A stretch of 64,000 nt of DNA from Actomonas aquatica (lineage in GTDB: Bacteria > Verrucomicrobiota > Verrucomicrobiia > Opitutales > Opitutaceae), in NCBI RefSeq assembly GCF_019679435.2, contig NZ_CP139781.1, forward strand, positions 3,410,001 to 3,474,000. Reading direction: 5' to 3'. The notes below the pieces were generated by a model. The model was not told the origin of the DNA. It searched no databases and worked only from the letters and a program-made list of their open reading frames with translations. The position numbers and the translations under genes are program-made. Of this stretch, positions 34,874-42,671 are shown in pieces (the stretch's first letter is position 1; each line of letters opens with the position of its first letter).

Positions 34874-35449
34874 CTACTCCACGCCGGCCGACAGCAGCAC
34901 CATCGACATCTTCTCATCACCGTCGACCGCCTGCACCATCTTCACCGGCGGGCCCGGCAGATCCTGTGCAAACCAGAAGCGCGACACCGCCGTCTTTTCG
35001 CCCACGTCACTCGGGATGTTGCGCGTCACCGTGTAGAGCCAACACGTAAACGTGCCCATCGGCACCGTCACCTCCACCTCCTCGACCGTGGTCAACTCCG
35101 CCGGAAACGAGGCGTGCGCCTGCAACTCACGCCACGTCGCCTCACCCGTCTTGGCTTCACCCAGCATGTCACCGGCTTCATTCGTATTGTAGTAACGAAA
35201 CGCGGCGACCGCTTCGCCGTCCTCCGCCGCCACAAATGTGTTCACCGTCACGGTAGTCGGCTGCCCCTCCACCCGCACCACATGCCGCGTGGTGTAACCC
35301 TCCGGCGACGCCTCCCGGATCTGCGCCGCGCTGAACGGCGTGGGCAGGTGATCCGGCTGCAGACGATGCGTCTCCGGCGGCAAGGCCGCCACCGCCGCAT
35401 AAGCCATCGTCATGAGAATCATCAGGAACCGGACACCGCACCGTTTCAT
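34874..35449 (-). CDS. Secreted protein of unknown function
   Basis: The ATG at 35449 gives a clear signal peptide (MKRCGVRFLMILMTMAYAAV, ending AALPPE) and 191 residues. The mature part has no domain I recognise; it is rich in beta structure (RHVVRVEGQPTTVTVNTFVA, VPMGTFTCWLYTVTRNI, AVSRFWFAQDLPGPPVKMVQ), a pattern seen in DUF3108-like or lipocalin-like periplasmic proteins. A longer frame upstream to 35761 runs across the divergent gene and is not used. A weak REP-like hairpin (about 34824-34848) lies past its 3' end. It is divergent from the HTH_34 operon with operator palindromes between, so it may share that control. Confidence 0.75.
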   Translation of the reverse strand: MKRCGVRFLMILMTMAYAAVAALPPETHRLQPDHLPTPFSAAQIREASPEGYTTRHVVRVEGQPTTVTVNTFVAAEDGEAVAAFRYYNTNEAGDMLGEAKTGEATWRELQAHASFPAELTTVEEVEVTVPMGTFTCWLYTVTRNIPSDVGEKTAVSRFWFAQDLPGPPVKMVQAVDGDEKMSMVLLSAGVE

Positions 35450-35544
35450 GACGACGAAACCCTCCGCAAAGCTTTGGCAGCGCCAACCCCAAATCGCCTT
35501 CAAACCGGTCCGTCCCGCACTTTGTCCCAAGCCTGCGACTATTT

Positions 35545-35582
35545 GGTTTACATCATAAACCTTTAGGTTCATGCCATAAACC
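35545..35582. promoter_or_regulatory. Two phased 17-bp palindromes, probable operator of the HTH_34 regulator
   Basis: GGTTTACATCATAAACC (35545-35561) is a perfect palindrome with 6-bp arms; GGTTCATGCCATAAACC (35566-35582) is one base off perfect. Starts are exactly 21 bp apart, two helical turns. The second ends directly at the ATG of the membrane protein gene at 35583, leaving no room for a ribosome-binding site, so a bound regulator would block initiation. Confidence 0.65.
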
Positions 35583-36182
35583 ATGACCACGTCCTCTTCC
35601 CTCGAATCAGGTCTCTTCGCCTCGTTTTGGGACGACGGTTTGCTCGACCTGCTCCTCGGCTGCGCGGTGCTCACCACCGGCCTCGGCTGGGTGGCCTGGG
35701 GGCCGCTCGCCATCCTGCACGTGCCGATTTGGATTACGCTCTGGGCTCCGCTGCGACGCACCTTCGTCGAGCCCCATGCGGGCTACGTGCGATTCTCCCA
35801 GTCCCGCCGAGAACGCAACGCCCACTACCTCGCCTTTTCCCTTACCCTCGGCATCGGCGCCCTCGCCTTGATGGGTCTGGCTGCCCTGCGCCTCGCGGCG
35901 GGACCCACCGCCCCCACGGTATCCGGCCCGCTTTGGATTGCCGGCCTGCCCGCCTTCCTCATCGCCTTGGGCATCTTGGGCGGCAGCCTGCTCACCCACT
36001 CCCGCCGCCTGTTGCTCTACACGCTCTGGCTGACGCTCTGTGCCATCGGCGTGGCTCTCCTACGCGGCGAACCCTCAATCTCGCTGCTCGTCGGCGGCGG
36101 CGGACTCCTGCTCGGGGCCATCTTGCAATGGCGGCACTTCCGCCACGCCTCCCGCGAGTTCGAGCAGACCTCCTCCTCCTGA
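35583..36182 (+). CDS. Multi-pass membrane protein next to HTH_34 regulator
   Basis: A 199-residue protein with about five to six hydrophobic segments (LLDLLLGCAVLTTGLGWVAW, YLAFSLTLGIGALALMGLAA, LWIAGLPAFLIALGILGGSL, LLLYTLWLTLCAIGVALL, ISLLVGGGGLLLGAILQW) and a basic loop (RFSQSRRERN). Family not recognised. It forms a two-gene unit with the winged-helix protein 1 bp downstream. The start codon abuts an operator palindrome without a Shine-Dalgarno sequence, so leaderless translation is possible. Confidence 0.8.
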   Translation: MTTSSSLESGLFASFWDDGLLDLLLGCAVLTTGLGWVAWGPLAILHVPIWITLWAPLRRTFVEPHAGYVRFSQSRRERNAHYLAFSLTLGIGALALMGLAALRLAAGPTAPTVSGPLWIAGLPAFLIALGILGGSLLTHSRRLLLYTLWLTLCAIGVALLRGEPSISLLVGGGGLLLGAILQWRHFRHASREFEQTSSS

Positions 36183-36183
36183 A

Positions 36184-36492
36184 ATGCCTCCCGAGTCGAA
36201 CCCTCCTCAAATCGACGCGCTTATCCACGAGCCCGCCCGCCTCCGCGTGCTGGCCCTGCTCGCGAGCGTGGAGGAGGCCGACTTCATGTTCATCCTACGC
36301 TCCACCGGACTCAGCCGCGGCAACCTTTCGGTGCAAATGACCAAGCTCGAAAACGCCGGCCTTGTGACCCTCAACCGTCGTCTCGACGGCAGCCGTGCCC
36401 GCACCTGCTACCGTCTGTCCACCGCCGGCACCGACGCCCTGCGCACCTACAAAAAAACCGTGCGGCAGTTACTCGACGCCCTGCCCGATTGA
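36184..36492 (+). CDS. Winged-helix DNA-binding protein (HTH_34, ArsR/MarR-like)
   Basis: The protein has 102 residues. ALIHEPARLRVLALLASVEE, then FILRSTGLSRGNLSVQMTKL, ENAGLVTLNRRLDGSRARTC, YRLSTAG match the winged-helix family (pfam HTH_34): recognition helix GNLSVQMTKLE and a wing with basic residues. It starts 1 bp after the membrane protein gene. The two palindromes before that gene are the obvious binding sites, giving a small autoregulated unit. No metal-binding Cys or His motif is visible, so an ArsR-type metal sensor is unlikely. Confidence 0.9.
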   Translation: MPPESNPPQIDALIHEPARLRVLALLASVEEADFMFILRSTGLSRGNLSVQMTKLENAGLVTLNRRLDGSRARTCYRLSTAGTDALRTYKKTVRQLLDALPD

Positions 36493-36522
36493 GCCCTGCT
36501 CGCCCCCCTACCCCTGATCGTC

Positions 36523-36921
36523 ATGAAAGCCCCCCGCTCCTATGTGCTCAACGGCGGCCTGGCCTCCGTCGTATTGTTCTACGCCTTCCGACTCAGCCAC
36601 GGCGACCGCGGTCCGGTCGACTGGATCGTGCTCACCCTCATCTCCCTCGCCGTGCTCTGGAATATCTTCAAAGCGGGCCAACGCCTTCACCGTGGCGGTG
36701 GGCGCAAAGCCCTCTGGCACCTCCAACGCACCCTGCTGTTTTGGGTTGTGGGTCTGATGAACACCCTGCCCGAACTCAGCCGCGCTTCCCCCACCTGGCG
36801 ACTGCCGGTCGGTGGCGCGCTGCTGCTGATCGCTCTGGCTGACTCCATCTGGCTCCATCACCGCGAACGCACGCTGATCGCCACCACCACAACCTCCGTG
36901 CCCGAAACCCCTCCGCGCTGA
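36523..36921 (+). CDS. Small integral membrane protein
   Basis: The 132-residue protein has three to four predicted helices (LNGGLASVVLFYAFRL, VDWIVLTLISLAVLWNIFKA, TLLFWVVGLMNTLPEL, LPVGGALLLIALADSIWLHH) and a basic central loop (GQRLHRGGGRKALW). No family recognised. It follows the winged-helix gene by 30 bp on the same strand, so it may extend that operon. Confidence 0.7.
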   Translation: MKAPRSYVLNGGLASVVLFYAFRLSHGDRGPVDWIVLTLISLAVLWNIFKAGQRLHRGGGRKALWHLQRTLLFWVVGLMNTLPELSRASPTWRLPVGGALLLIALADSIWLHHRERTLIATTTTSVPETPPR

Positions 36922-36989
36922 ACGGTCAGCCCCGGCTGTGACGCCACGCTTTGCGCCCAACCGGCGGCTGCGCTACGTCCCTCTCTCTT

Positions 36990-37850
36990 ATGAAACGCGT
37001 CCTCGTCACCGGTGGCGCCGGCAAAGCCGGCCACTGGATCATCAAACACTTCCTCGAACACGGCTACCAGGTCACCAACGTCGACACCCGCCCCCCCGCG
37101 CCCGAGCTCGACTGCCACCACCTCACCGCCGACCTCACCGACCTCGGTCAGACCATCGACGCCCTCGGCCCGCACAGCACCGGCAACCGCGCCCCCTACG
37201 ACGGCGTGGTGCACATGGCCGCCATTCCGCGCCCACAGATGCACGCCAACCAGGAGGTTTGGCGCATCAACACCAACACCACCTACAACGTGCTCGAAGC
37301 CTGCGGTCTGCTCGGCATCAAAAAGGCCGTCATCGCCTCCTCCGAGTCCTCCTACGGCATCTGCTTCGCCAACGCGTTTTTTGAGCCCGACTACCTGCCC
37401 ATCGACGAGGCCCACCCGCAGTATCCAGAAGATACCTACGGCCTGACCAAGGTCGTCAACGAAGCCACCGCCGACATGTTTCACCGCCGCGACGGCACCC
37501 AGATCCTCTCCTTCCGCATCGGCAACGTCGTCTGTCCCGAAGATTACGCCGGCATCAAAGCCCGCGCCGCCGAGCACCCCGAGGACCGCCTGCGCATCCT
37601 CTGGTCCTACATCGACAGCCGCGATCTCGGCCAGGCCTGCCGCCTCGGCATCGAGAAGGACGGTCTCGGCAGCCAACCCATCATCATCGCCGCCGAGGAC
37701 ACCTCCTCCCCGCTGCCTTCCCGCGACCTGATGCAGCGCTTCTGCCCTGGAGTCACCGACCTGCGTCGCGACTACACCGACCGCGAGGCCTTCATTTCCA
37801 ATCAGCGCCTCAAAGACCTGCTCGGTTGGCAGCAGGAGCACTGGTTCTAG
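36990..37850 (+). CDS. NAD-dependent epimerase/dehydratase (extended SDR)
   Basis: The ATG at 36990 gives MKRVLVTGGAGKAGHWIIKH, the TGxxGxxG Rossmann loop, and 286 residues. Asp at the end of strand 2 (VTNVDTRPP) favours NAD(H). Catalytic Ser/Thr and Tyr-x-x-x-Lys are in VIASSESSYGI and DTYGLTKVVNE. The C-terminal part (RIGNVVCPEDYAG; LGWQQEHWF) resembles sugar-nucleotide or uronate dehydrogenase-type enzymes. An 86-bp gap precedes the next gene; no sugar-nucleotide cluster is nearby, so the substrate is open. Confidence 0.9.
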   Translation: MKRVLVTGGAGKAGHWIIKHFLEHGYQVTNVDTRPPAPELDCHHLTADLTDLGQTIDALGPHSTGNRAPYDGVVHMAAIPRPQMHANQEVWRINTNTTYNVLEACGLLGIKKAVIASSESSYGICFANAFFEPDYLPIDEAHPQYPEDTYGLTKVVNEATADMFHRRDGTQILSFRIGNVVCPEDYAGIKARAAEHPEDRLRILWSYIDSRDLGQACRLGIEKDGLGSQPIIIAAEDTSSPLPSRDLMQRFCPGVTDLRRDYTDREAFISNQRLKDLLGWQQEHWF

Positions 37851-37898
37851 GAACAACGGTCGAGGTTCACAGTCCAACCGGTTCAGCCCCCCTCGCCT

Positions 37899-38426
37899 AT
37901 GAAGACACTTACCCCGCTCCTCGTTGCTTCGGCGCTCTGCTTTTTCGCCGGCTGCTCCTCGACTTCGTTCCGCGCCCAATCGACCGCCAACCTGCCCGCC
38001 GGTGCTTCGCGTTTGGTGGTTAACCAAAACGGAGCCCCGGTCTCGACGCGGATCATCAATGTCGAATCGGCCGTCGGCGCGGTCTCCTACCTACCGCATC
38101 AGGTCGACCTCCCCGCCGGCTCCCACAACCTGATGTTCGCTTTGAGCGGCGACAGCGCGGGCGGAAGTATCACGCTCCCCATCGAAGCCGAAGCCGGCCG
38201 CCTCTACCGCGTGCGCACGATCCAGGACGGGCTCGGTTTCCGCGTCCGAATCTGGGACGAAACCGAAGGCCGGAACCACCGCACCCTCGTGACCGAAGTC
38301 AACACCACCAGCCGCAGCACCCTCGCCGGTGACCCGGGATTGGTGGAGGATCGCTCCGAAGCCAGCCGCGACAGCTACCGTCTGCCGGATATCAATACCA
38401 ACCCGCTGATCTATCGCGGCCAGTAG
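37899..38426 (+). CDS. Lipoprotein of unknown function
   Basis: The 175-residue protein has a signal with lipobox FFAGC (Cys at 19). The mature part has a short beta-rich domain (SRLVVNQNGAPVSTRIINVE, QVDLPAGSHNLMFALSGD, GRLYRVRTIQDGLGFRVRIW) similar in outline to PEGA-like or DUF2846-like lipoproteins, then a variable tail. No clear partners; the 3' end faces the convergent TetR gene 14 bp away. Confidence 0.8.
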   Translation: MKTLTPLLVASALCFFAGCSSTSFRAQSTANLPAGASRLVVNQNGAPVSTRIINVESAVGAVSYLPHQVDLPAGSHNLMFALSGDSAGGSITLPIEAEAGRLYRVRTIQDGLGFRVRIWDETEGRNHRTLVTEVNTTSRSTLAGDPGLVEDRSEASRDSYRLPDINTNPLIYRGQ

Positions 38427-38440
38427 CAGTCACGGTCTGT

Positions 38441-39052
38441 TCAGTTCTGCGCCACCGCCTCCGTCTGCCACGGGCCGACGAGGCTTTCGTAGGCCGTCAT
38501 CGCAACGGTGCGCAGGTGGTCGGCATCCGTCCCGGCGCGCGTCACCACCCGCAAACCATAGAGTGAGGTCGAGAGGCAACCCGCCAACACCTTGGCATCG
38601 GTGGCGGATTTTAGCTCCCCCGCGCTGATCGCCGCCTCCAACTGCGCGCGGATCCACCGCTCGCCGGTGGTCAAACCCTTGTGCAACTCCGCACAGATTT
38701 CCGGTTCCTGCGGATCCGCCTCCAAACAGGTATTTACATAAAAACAGCCGCGGGTGCCCTCGGGCCCGAGCGCCTGGTTCACCAGCACCTCGTAAAGCGC
38801 CCGCAGTCGGTTCAACGGCGTCACCTCCTGCGGCAACGCATCCCGCAGTCCATTCACCCACTCGCCGTAGTGCGCCAGACACTCCACGAAGAGCCCCTCT
38901 TTGTTGCCAAAACGACCATAGAGGCTGCCCGGCTGCAGTCCGGTTACTTTGACCAAGTCAGCCACGGACACCGCCCGATAGCCCTTCTCCCAGAAGAGGG
39001 TCATCGCCTTACAGAGGACGTCCTGGCAGTCGAATTTTGCGGGTCTCGCCAT
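38441..39052 (-). CDS. TetR-family transcriptional repressor
   Basis: The protein has 203 residues: helix-turn-helix FDCQDVLCKAMTLFWEKGYR, then AVSVADLVKVTGLQPGSLYG and FGNKEGLF (residues 7-55) and an all-helical ligand domain with ALGPEGTRGCFYVNTCLEAD, the form often seen in regulators of electrophile- or xenobiotic-responsive reductase genes. It is divergent from an SDR gene; two 16-bp palindromes of one consensus lie between them, so autoregulation and control of the SDR are likely. Confidence 0.94.
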   Translation of the reverse strand: MARPAKFDCQDVLCKAMTLFWEKGYRAVSVADLVKVTGLQPGSLYGRFGNKEGLFVECLAHYGEWVNGLRDALPQEVTPLNRLRALYEVLVNQALGPEGTRGCFYVNTCLEADPQEPEICAELHKGLTTGERWIRAQLEAAISAGELKSATDAKVLAGCLSTSLYGLRVVTRAGTDADHLRTVAMTAYESLVGPWQTEAVAQN

Positions 39053-39078
39053 AGCTCAGTCCTCCCAAGGAAGTTTTT

Positions 39079-39146
39079 TTGAATGTTTATTCAAGAACCG
39101 ATTGACGATTCCAGAAACCCGCGCCCGTTCTTGAGCGTTCACTCAA
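39079..39146. promoter_or_regulatory. Two TetR-type operators between tetR and SDR genes
   Basis: TTGAATGTTTATTCAA (39079-39094) and TTGAGCGTTCACTCAA (39131-39146) fit TTGARYGTTYAYTCAA. The first lies 26 bp before tetR, the second 32 bp before the SDR gene. Their shared symmetry and differing outer bases indicate one regulator binding both promoters. Confidence 0.75.
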
Positions 39147-39178
39147 CAACTAACCTGAACCTTCCTTCATCTCCTCCT

Positions 39179-39925
39179 ATGAGCACCTCCCTCACCTCCA
39201 CCGTGGCCCTGGTCACCGGCGCCAATCGCGGCATTGGCCGCGCCCTCACCGAAGCCCTGCTGGCTCGCGGTGCGACCAAGGTCTACGCTACGGCGCGCAA
39301 CGCCGACAGCCTCGCCGACCTGGTCGCCGCCCACCCGAATCGCATCGTGCCCCTCACGCTCGACGTGACCCAGCCCGACCAAGTCGCCGCGATCGCCCGC
39401 ACCGCCGCCGACGCCACCCTCATCATCAACAACGCCGGCGCCCTCGCCAACCCCGACCTCTTCGCCGCCACTCTCGACGACGCCCGCCAGGAGTTTGAGG
39501 TCAACTACTGGGGCACCCTCCACGTGATTCGTGCCTTCGTGCCCCAGCTCAAAGCCCACGGCTCAGGCGTGATCGTGAACCTCTCCAGCGTCGCCGGCCT
39601 CACCAGCTTCCCGATGTATCCGACCTACAGCGACTCCAAGGCCGCCGTGCACTCCCTCACCGCCGGCGCCCGCCTCCTGCTTGCCGACGCCGGCATCCGT
39701 CTCATCGGCGTGTATCCGGGTCCGGTCGACACCGACATGGCCAAGGACATCGAAATGCCCAAGGAGACGCCCGAGACCGTCGCCGCCACCATCCTCGACG
39801 GTATTGAAAACGGCGCCGAGGAGGTCTTCACCGACGAGTTTGCCCGCACCTACCGCGAGCCCTACGAGGCCGGCCAAAAGACCCTCGAAAAACGCATCGC
39901 CGCCATGATGCAACCTGCCGCCTAA
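39179..39925 (+). CDS. Short-chain dehydrogenase/reductase under TetR control
   Basis: The ATG at 39179 gives MSTSLTSTVALVTGANRGIG with the TGxxxGIG loop and 248 residues. Catalytic Ser is in VIVNLSSVAGL, Tyr and Lys in TYSDSKAAVHSL; NNAG is present (LIINNAGAL). PGPVDTDM follows, typical of classical SDRs; RN after strand 2 (ATARNADS) suggests NADPH. A start further upstream (39083) would read through both operators and is rejected. A strong terminator follows. Probably an inducible carbonyl reductase; substrate unknown. Confidence 0.94.
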   Translation: MSTSLTSTVALVTGANRGIGRALTEALLARGATKVYATARNADSLADLVAAHPNRIVPLTLDVTQPDQVAAIARTAADATLIINNAGALANPDLFAATLDDARQEFEVNYWGTLHVIRAFVPQLKAHGSGVIVNLSSVAGLTSFPMYPTYSDSKAAVHSLTAGARLLLADAGIRLIGVYPGPVDTDMAKDIEMPKETPETVAATILDGIENGAEEVFTDEFARTYREPYEAGQKTLEKRIAAMMQPAA

Positions 39926-39947
39926 AACCCGCTCCCGCCGAAAACCA

Positions 39948-39980
39948 AACGCCCGCGTGCCGAAAGGACGCGGGCGTTTT
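39948..39980 (+). terminator. Intrinsic terminator after the SDR gene
   Basis: A 10-bp GC-rich stem (ACGCCCGCGT with ACGCGGGCGT) with a GCCGAAAGG loop is followed by TTT, 23 bp past the stop codon. Its A-rich 5' flank may let it work for the opposite strand as well. Confidence 0.85.
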
Positions 39981-40005
39981 GATTACAAATCCGGAGAGGG
40001 CCAAC

Positions 40006-40182
40006 TCAGGGCACCGACTTACGATTCTCGCGCCGCCGCGCCCGAGCCTCTCGCTCGCGCTTACGATCCAAAATCATCGGATCGTGCTGCCGTTTGATCG
40101 CCCAGGTGATCAGTCCCATCACCACGAGCGCCGGCAGAATGATGAAGGCGGCCAGCCTTAATATTTCCGGGGTATTGTTCAC
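40006..40182 (-). CDS. Small single-pass membrane protein
   Basis: From a GTG at 40182 the reading is MNNTPEILRLAAFIILPALV, then VMGLITWAIKRQHDPM, and a highly basic tail (DRKREREARARRRENRKSVP), 58 residues; a TTG at 40197 adds five. One membrane helix with a charged cytoplasmic tail is characteristic of small accessory membrane proteins. No family recognised; it lies alone at the end of an AT-rich gap. Confidence 0.5.
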   Translation of the reverse strand: MNNTPEILRLAAFIILPALVVMGLITWAIKRQHDPMILDRKREREARARRRENRKSVP

Positions 40183-40427
40183 GTGAACGTTACCCAAGCT
40201 CCCCCCACCGTTCCAGCAACTCTACAATGGATGTTTAAGTAATATTACTAGCGCTTTACGTAAGGACACTGAGGTCCATTCCTAAGCCCATCTAGCCCCG
40301 TAATTTGCAGCATAGTCGCCCCTAATACTTAAGCCCCCTGGATATTTATAGAAAACCAGCCGCCTGTTATTGAACCGGTTTGTAACAAAACTGTTTCAAA
40401 CCGAGATAACCAGCCCGCCATCCGCCT
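40183..40427. other. AT-richer intergenic region
   Basis: About 245 bp with clearly lower GC than the surroundings and no gene. It holds a GGAC/GTCC hairpin (near 40263-40276) and, at about 40375-40405, an imperfect stem CGGTTTG/CAAACCG past the end of the SRPBCC gene that lacks a T tract. Promoters for the small membrane protein may lie here but none is clear. Confidence 0.4.
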
Positions 40428-40814
40428 TCAGGCCAGCAACAGCGCTCCCCTCACCTCCTCCGGCAACATGGCCAGCTGGCGGCGCAACGCCCGGTTCATT
40501 CGCAACCGCACCTCCACGCTCAGCGACCGCGGATCTTCCAGCGACACTGTCACCAACGACGACGTCGGACCCGTCTCGCTCACTCGCAGCGGCACACGCC
40601 ACGGCGCGTGCGCTGTCCCCTCGCCCACCCAGAGCTCGATCAAGCCCATGCGGGAGTCGGCCTCAAAGCGCAGACCATCCCCGGCCACCCCCTCGGCGTT
40701 CCACTCTCCCGCGCACGCTTCTGTCCAGCGCACCAGGTTCTCCCGGTTGGCCAGAAAATCGAATACCTCCGCCTTCGCCAGCGGCACCTCCACAGCTTCC
40801 GTGAATCGTTTCAT
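40428..40814 (-). CDS. SRPBCC-domain protein (polyketide cyclase/START-like)
   Basis: The 128-residue protein begins MKRFTEAVEVPLAKAEVFDF, then LANRENLVRWTEAC, the usual opening strand and helix of the SRPBCC hydrophobic-cavity fold, and ends in a long C-terminal helix (VEVRLRMNRALRRQLAMLPE). Such proteins bind lipids or aromatic compounds, or act in stress responses. No neighbour fixes the ligand. Confidence 0.82.
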   Translation of the reverse strand: MKRFTEAVEVPLAKAEVFDFLANRENLVRWTEACAGEWNAEGVAGDGLRFEADSRMGLIELWVGEGTAHAPWRVPLRVSETGPTSSLVTVSLEDPRSLSVEVRLRMNRALRRQLAMLPEEVRGALLLA

Positions 40815-40876
40815 GCCGGCACTCTAGCCGCCCCGGGTGACAACCCTCTGTCAGCAGCCCGTCAGCCCCGGCCGAC

Positions 40877-41032
40877 TCAACGTCGATTCACCGGAAACAG
40901 ACAACCGCAGCCCTTGCCGCAACAGTCCCTGCGCCGCCAACACACGTAGCGCCGCGCCCACCACCACAGCGCCGCCAGCGCGACGCCACTCGTCGCACCG
41001 ATCACCAGCAAAATTCCGAGGCCACTGCTCAT
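40877..41032 (-). CDS. Small Cys-rich single-pass membrane protein
   Basis: A 51-residue frame from ATG 41032: one membrane helix (LGILLVIGATSGVALAALWW), then a basic stretch and a Cys-rich end (YVCWRRRDCCGKGCGCLFPV, six Cys in the last 21 residues). GGAGGG directly touches the ATG, so a slightly later start is possible. The layout resembles the short proteins annotated beside FeoB iron transporters, but no feo gene is here. Whether it is expressed is uncertain. Confidence 0.4.
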   Translation of the reverse strand: MSSGLGILLVIGATSGVALAALWWWARRYVCWRRRDCCGKGCGCLFPVNRR

Positions 41033-41075
41033 CCCTCCATGCAACGCCCCGGCCCGCGCCTGGCAAGCGACCCGG

Positions 41076-42035
41076 TCATTCCTGTCCCTCGCGCATCACA
41101 CCATGATGCCGCGCCAGCGCCGCGATCTCGCGCCGCACCGCCTCCTGCAGTTCGACCGGCGCGATGACCCGCGCCTGTTCGCCAAACGGCAACAGCCACC
41201 GCGCGATCCACGACTCGCTCCACACCAGCGCCGTGATTTCCCAACCGCCCACCTGCTTCACCGCCTGCTGCACACTGGTGCCCAACTCCCGCCGCGCCCG
41301 ATCGGCGGCAAAACCATCCGCAAACCACAACTGCACCCGCCGCGTCATCTCTTCGTCAAAGGCCGCCTTCAAGTGTTGCTCCAAATCAAAGTGCGGCCGC
41401 AGCGGCACCCGCTCCGCCACCAGCTCCATCGCCACCACCCGATCCAGCCGGAAGCTCCGCATCGCCTTCCGCAACCGGCACCACGCCACCAGATACCAGT
41501 GGAAATCATACAACACCACCCCCAGTGGCTCGACGTCCCGCTGTGAACGCACCGCCTGCGCCGTCGTGTAGTCCAGACGCAAGACCCGCTGCTCACTCAC
41601 CGCCCGCGCACACGGCACCAGATTCTCTGTGCCCGGCACCGCCGCTCCCGCACCAAACACCGTCGCCGCCTTCGCCAGGCGCACGATCTCCTCGCGCCCT
41701 TGCGGCGACAAAATGGACCGGATCTTCAACAACGCCCCCGCCGCCGCGTCACCCGATCCCTGCCCCCCAAACTTCGCCAGCAACACCGCGCCCAATGCGA
41801 GCGCCTGCGCCTCGTCCGCCGTAAACGCCACCGGCGGCAGGAAATACCCGCGCGGCAACGAATACCCCACCCCCGCCTCGGCCACCACCGGGATGCCCGC
41901 CTCACTCAGCGCCCCGAGATCCCGATAAACCGTGCGCAGACTCACCTCAAAATGAGCCGCGATCTCCGCGCCCGTCACCACCCGCCGCGACTGCAGCAAC
42001 AGGGTGATGGCAAACAGGCGGTCGATTCGATTCAC
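41076..42035 (-). CDS. YafY-type transcriptional regulator with WYL domain
   Basis: A GTG at 42035, 4 bp after an AGGAAGG ribosome site, gives MNRIDRLFAITLLLQSRRVV, then TGAEIAAHFEVSLRTVYRDL, a DeoR-like winged helix, and 319 residues. The WYL domain (about 130-210) contains LRLDYTTAQAVRSQRDVEPL, DFHWYLVAWC and RSFRLDRV; a C-terminal extension (WCX-like) follows to the end. Members sense nucleic-acid or small ligands and are often stress regulators. The target genes are unknown; it is divergent from the STAS-like gene. Confidence 0.92.
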   Translation of the reverse strand: MNRIDRLFAITLLLQSRRVVTGAEIAAHFEVSLRTVYRDLGALSEAGIPVVAEAGVGYSLPRGYFLPPVAFTADEAQALALGAVLLAKFGGQGSGDAAAGALLKIRSILSPQGREEIVRLAKAATVFGAGAAVPGTENLVPCARAVSEQRVLRLDYTTAQAVRSQRDVEPLGVVLYDFHWYLVAWCRLRKAMRSFRLDRVVAMELVAERVPLRPHFDLEQHLKAAFDEEMTRRVQLWFADGFAADRARRELGTSVQQAVKQVGGWEITALVWSESWIARWLLPFGEQARVIAPVELQEAVRREIAALARHHGVMREGQE

Positions 42036-42132
42036 CGGCCCTTCCTGAGCGGCCCCGCCTCGCAGTGCAAAGCCTTTACGTCTCGCCAAGCGCCAACCTT
42101 TTGCCCCATAGACGAGCCCCTCTTCGCCCGCC

Positions 42133-42588
42133 ATGTCTTCCGCCGAATCCCAACGCCAACCCGAGCCGTCCTCGCCTCCTCCTCGGATCGATTTTGCGTG
42201 GGACGAGACCCACCAGGTGTTTATCGCCACGTGGCACGGCAGCATGGACGACGCCACGCTGATCGAGAGCTTCGAGCGCTACTACAGCGCCCCCGATTAC
42301 GATCCCGCCTGCCTCGAACTGGCCGACCTGCGCGCGATCACCGGCAACCGCCTCACCACCGAGGGCATCCGCCGCATGGCCTTCCTCGCCAAACGCTTCG
42401 GCCGCTGCGGCCCGACCGCCATCGTGACGACCGACGACCTCTCCTTCGGCCTGGGCCGCATGTATAACGTCTTCGGCCCCGACAGCGCCGAACGCTTCCA
42501 AATCTTCCGCGCCGTGCCCCCCGCCCTCGAATGGCTGGGCCTGCCCCCCGACGCCCTGCCGCAACTCCGCCGGAGTTCCGCCGCCTGA
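42133..42588 (+). CDS. SpoIIAA/STAS-like domain protein
   Basis: The 151-residue protein has a Pro-rich N-terminus, then IDFAWDETHQVFIATWHGSM, DDATLIESFERYYSAPDY and LELADLRAITGNRLTTEGIR, the strand-helix pattern of SpoIIAA-like (DUF7793-type) STAS relatives. No conserved phosphorylatable Ser of anti-anti-sigma factors stands out. It is followed at 83 bp by a glyoxalase-fold protein on the same strand. Confidence 0.7.
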   Translation: MSSAESQRQPEPSSPPPRIDFAWDETHQVFIATWHGSMDDATLIESFERYYSAPDYDPACLELADLRAITGNRLTTEGIRRMAFLAKRFGRCGPTAIVTTDDLSFGLGRMYNVFGPDSAERFQIFRAVPPALEWLGLPPDALPQLRRSSAA

Positions 42589-42671
42589 GTCCCGCCCCGC
42601 GGCGCCTCGACTCGACTGGCCCCGCCCCATCCTTGCTTCGCCGGCACCGCCCGCTCAGCCTCGCGGCCATC

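Noticed and set aside
40375..40405. Terminator after the SRPBCC gene
   Set aside because: The CGGTTTG/CAAACCG stem is not followed by a T tract on the relevant strand.
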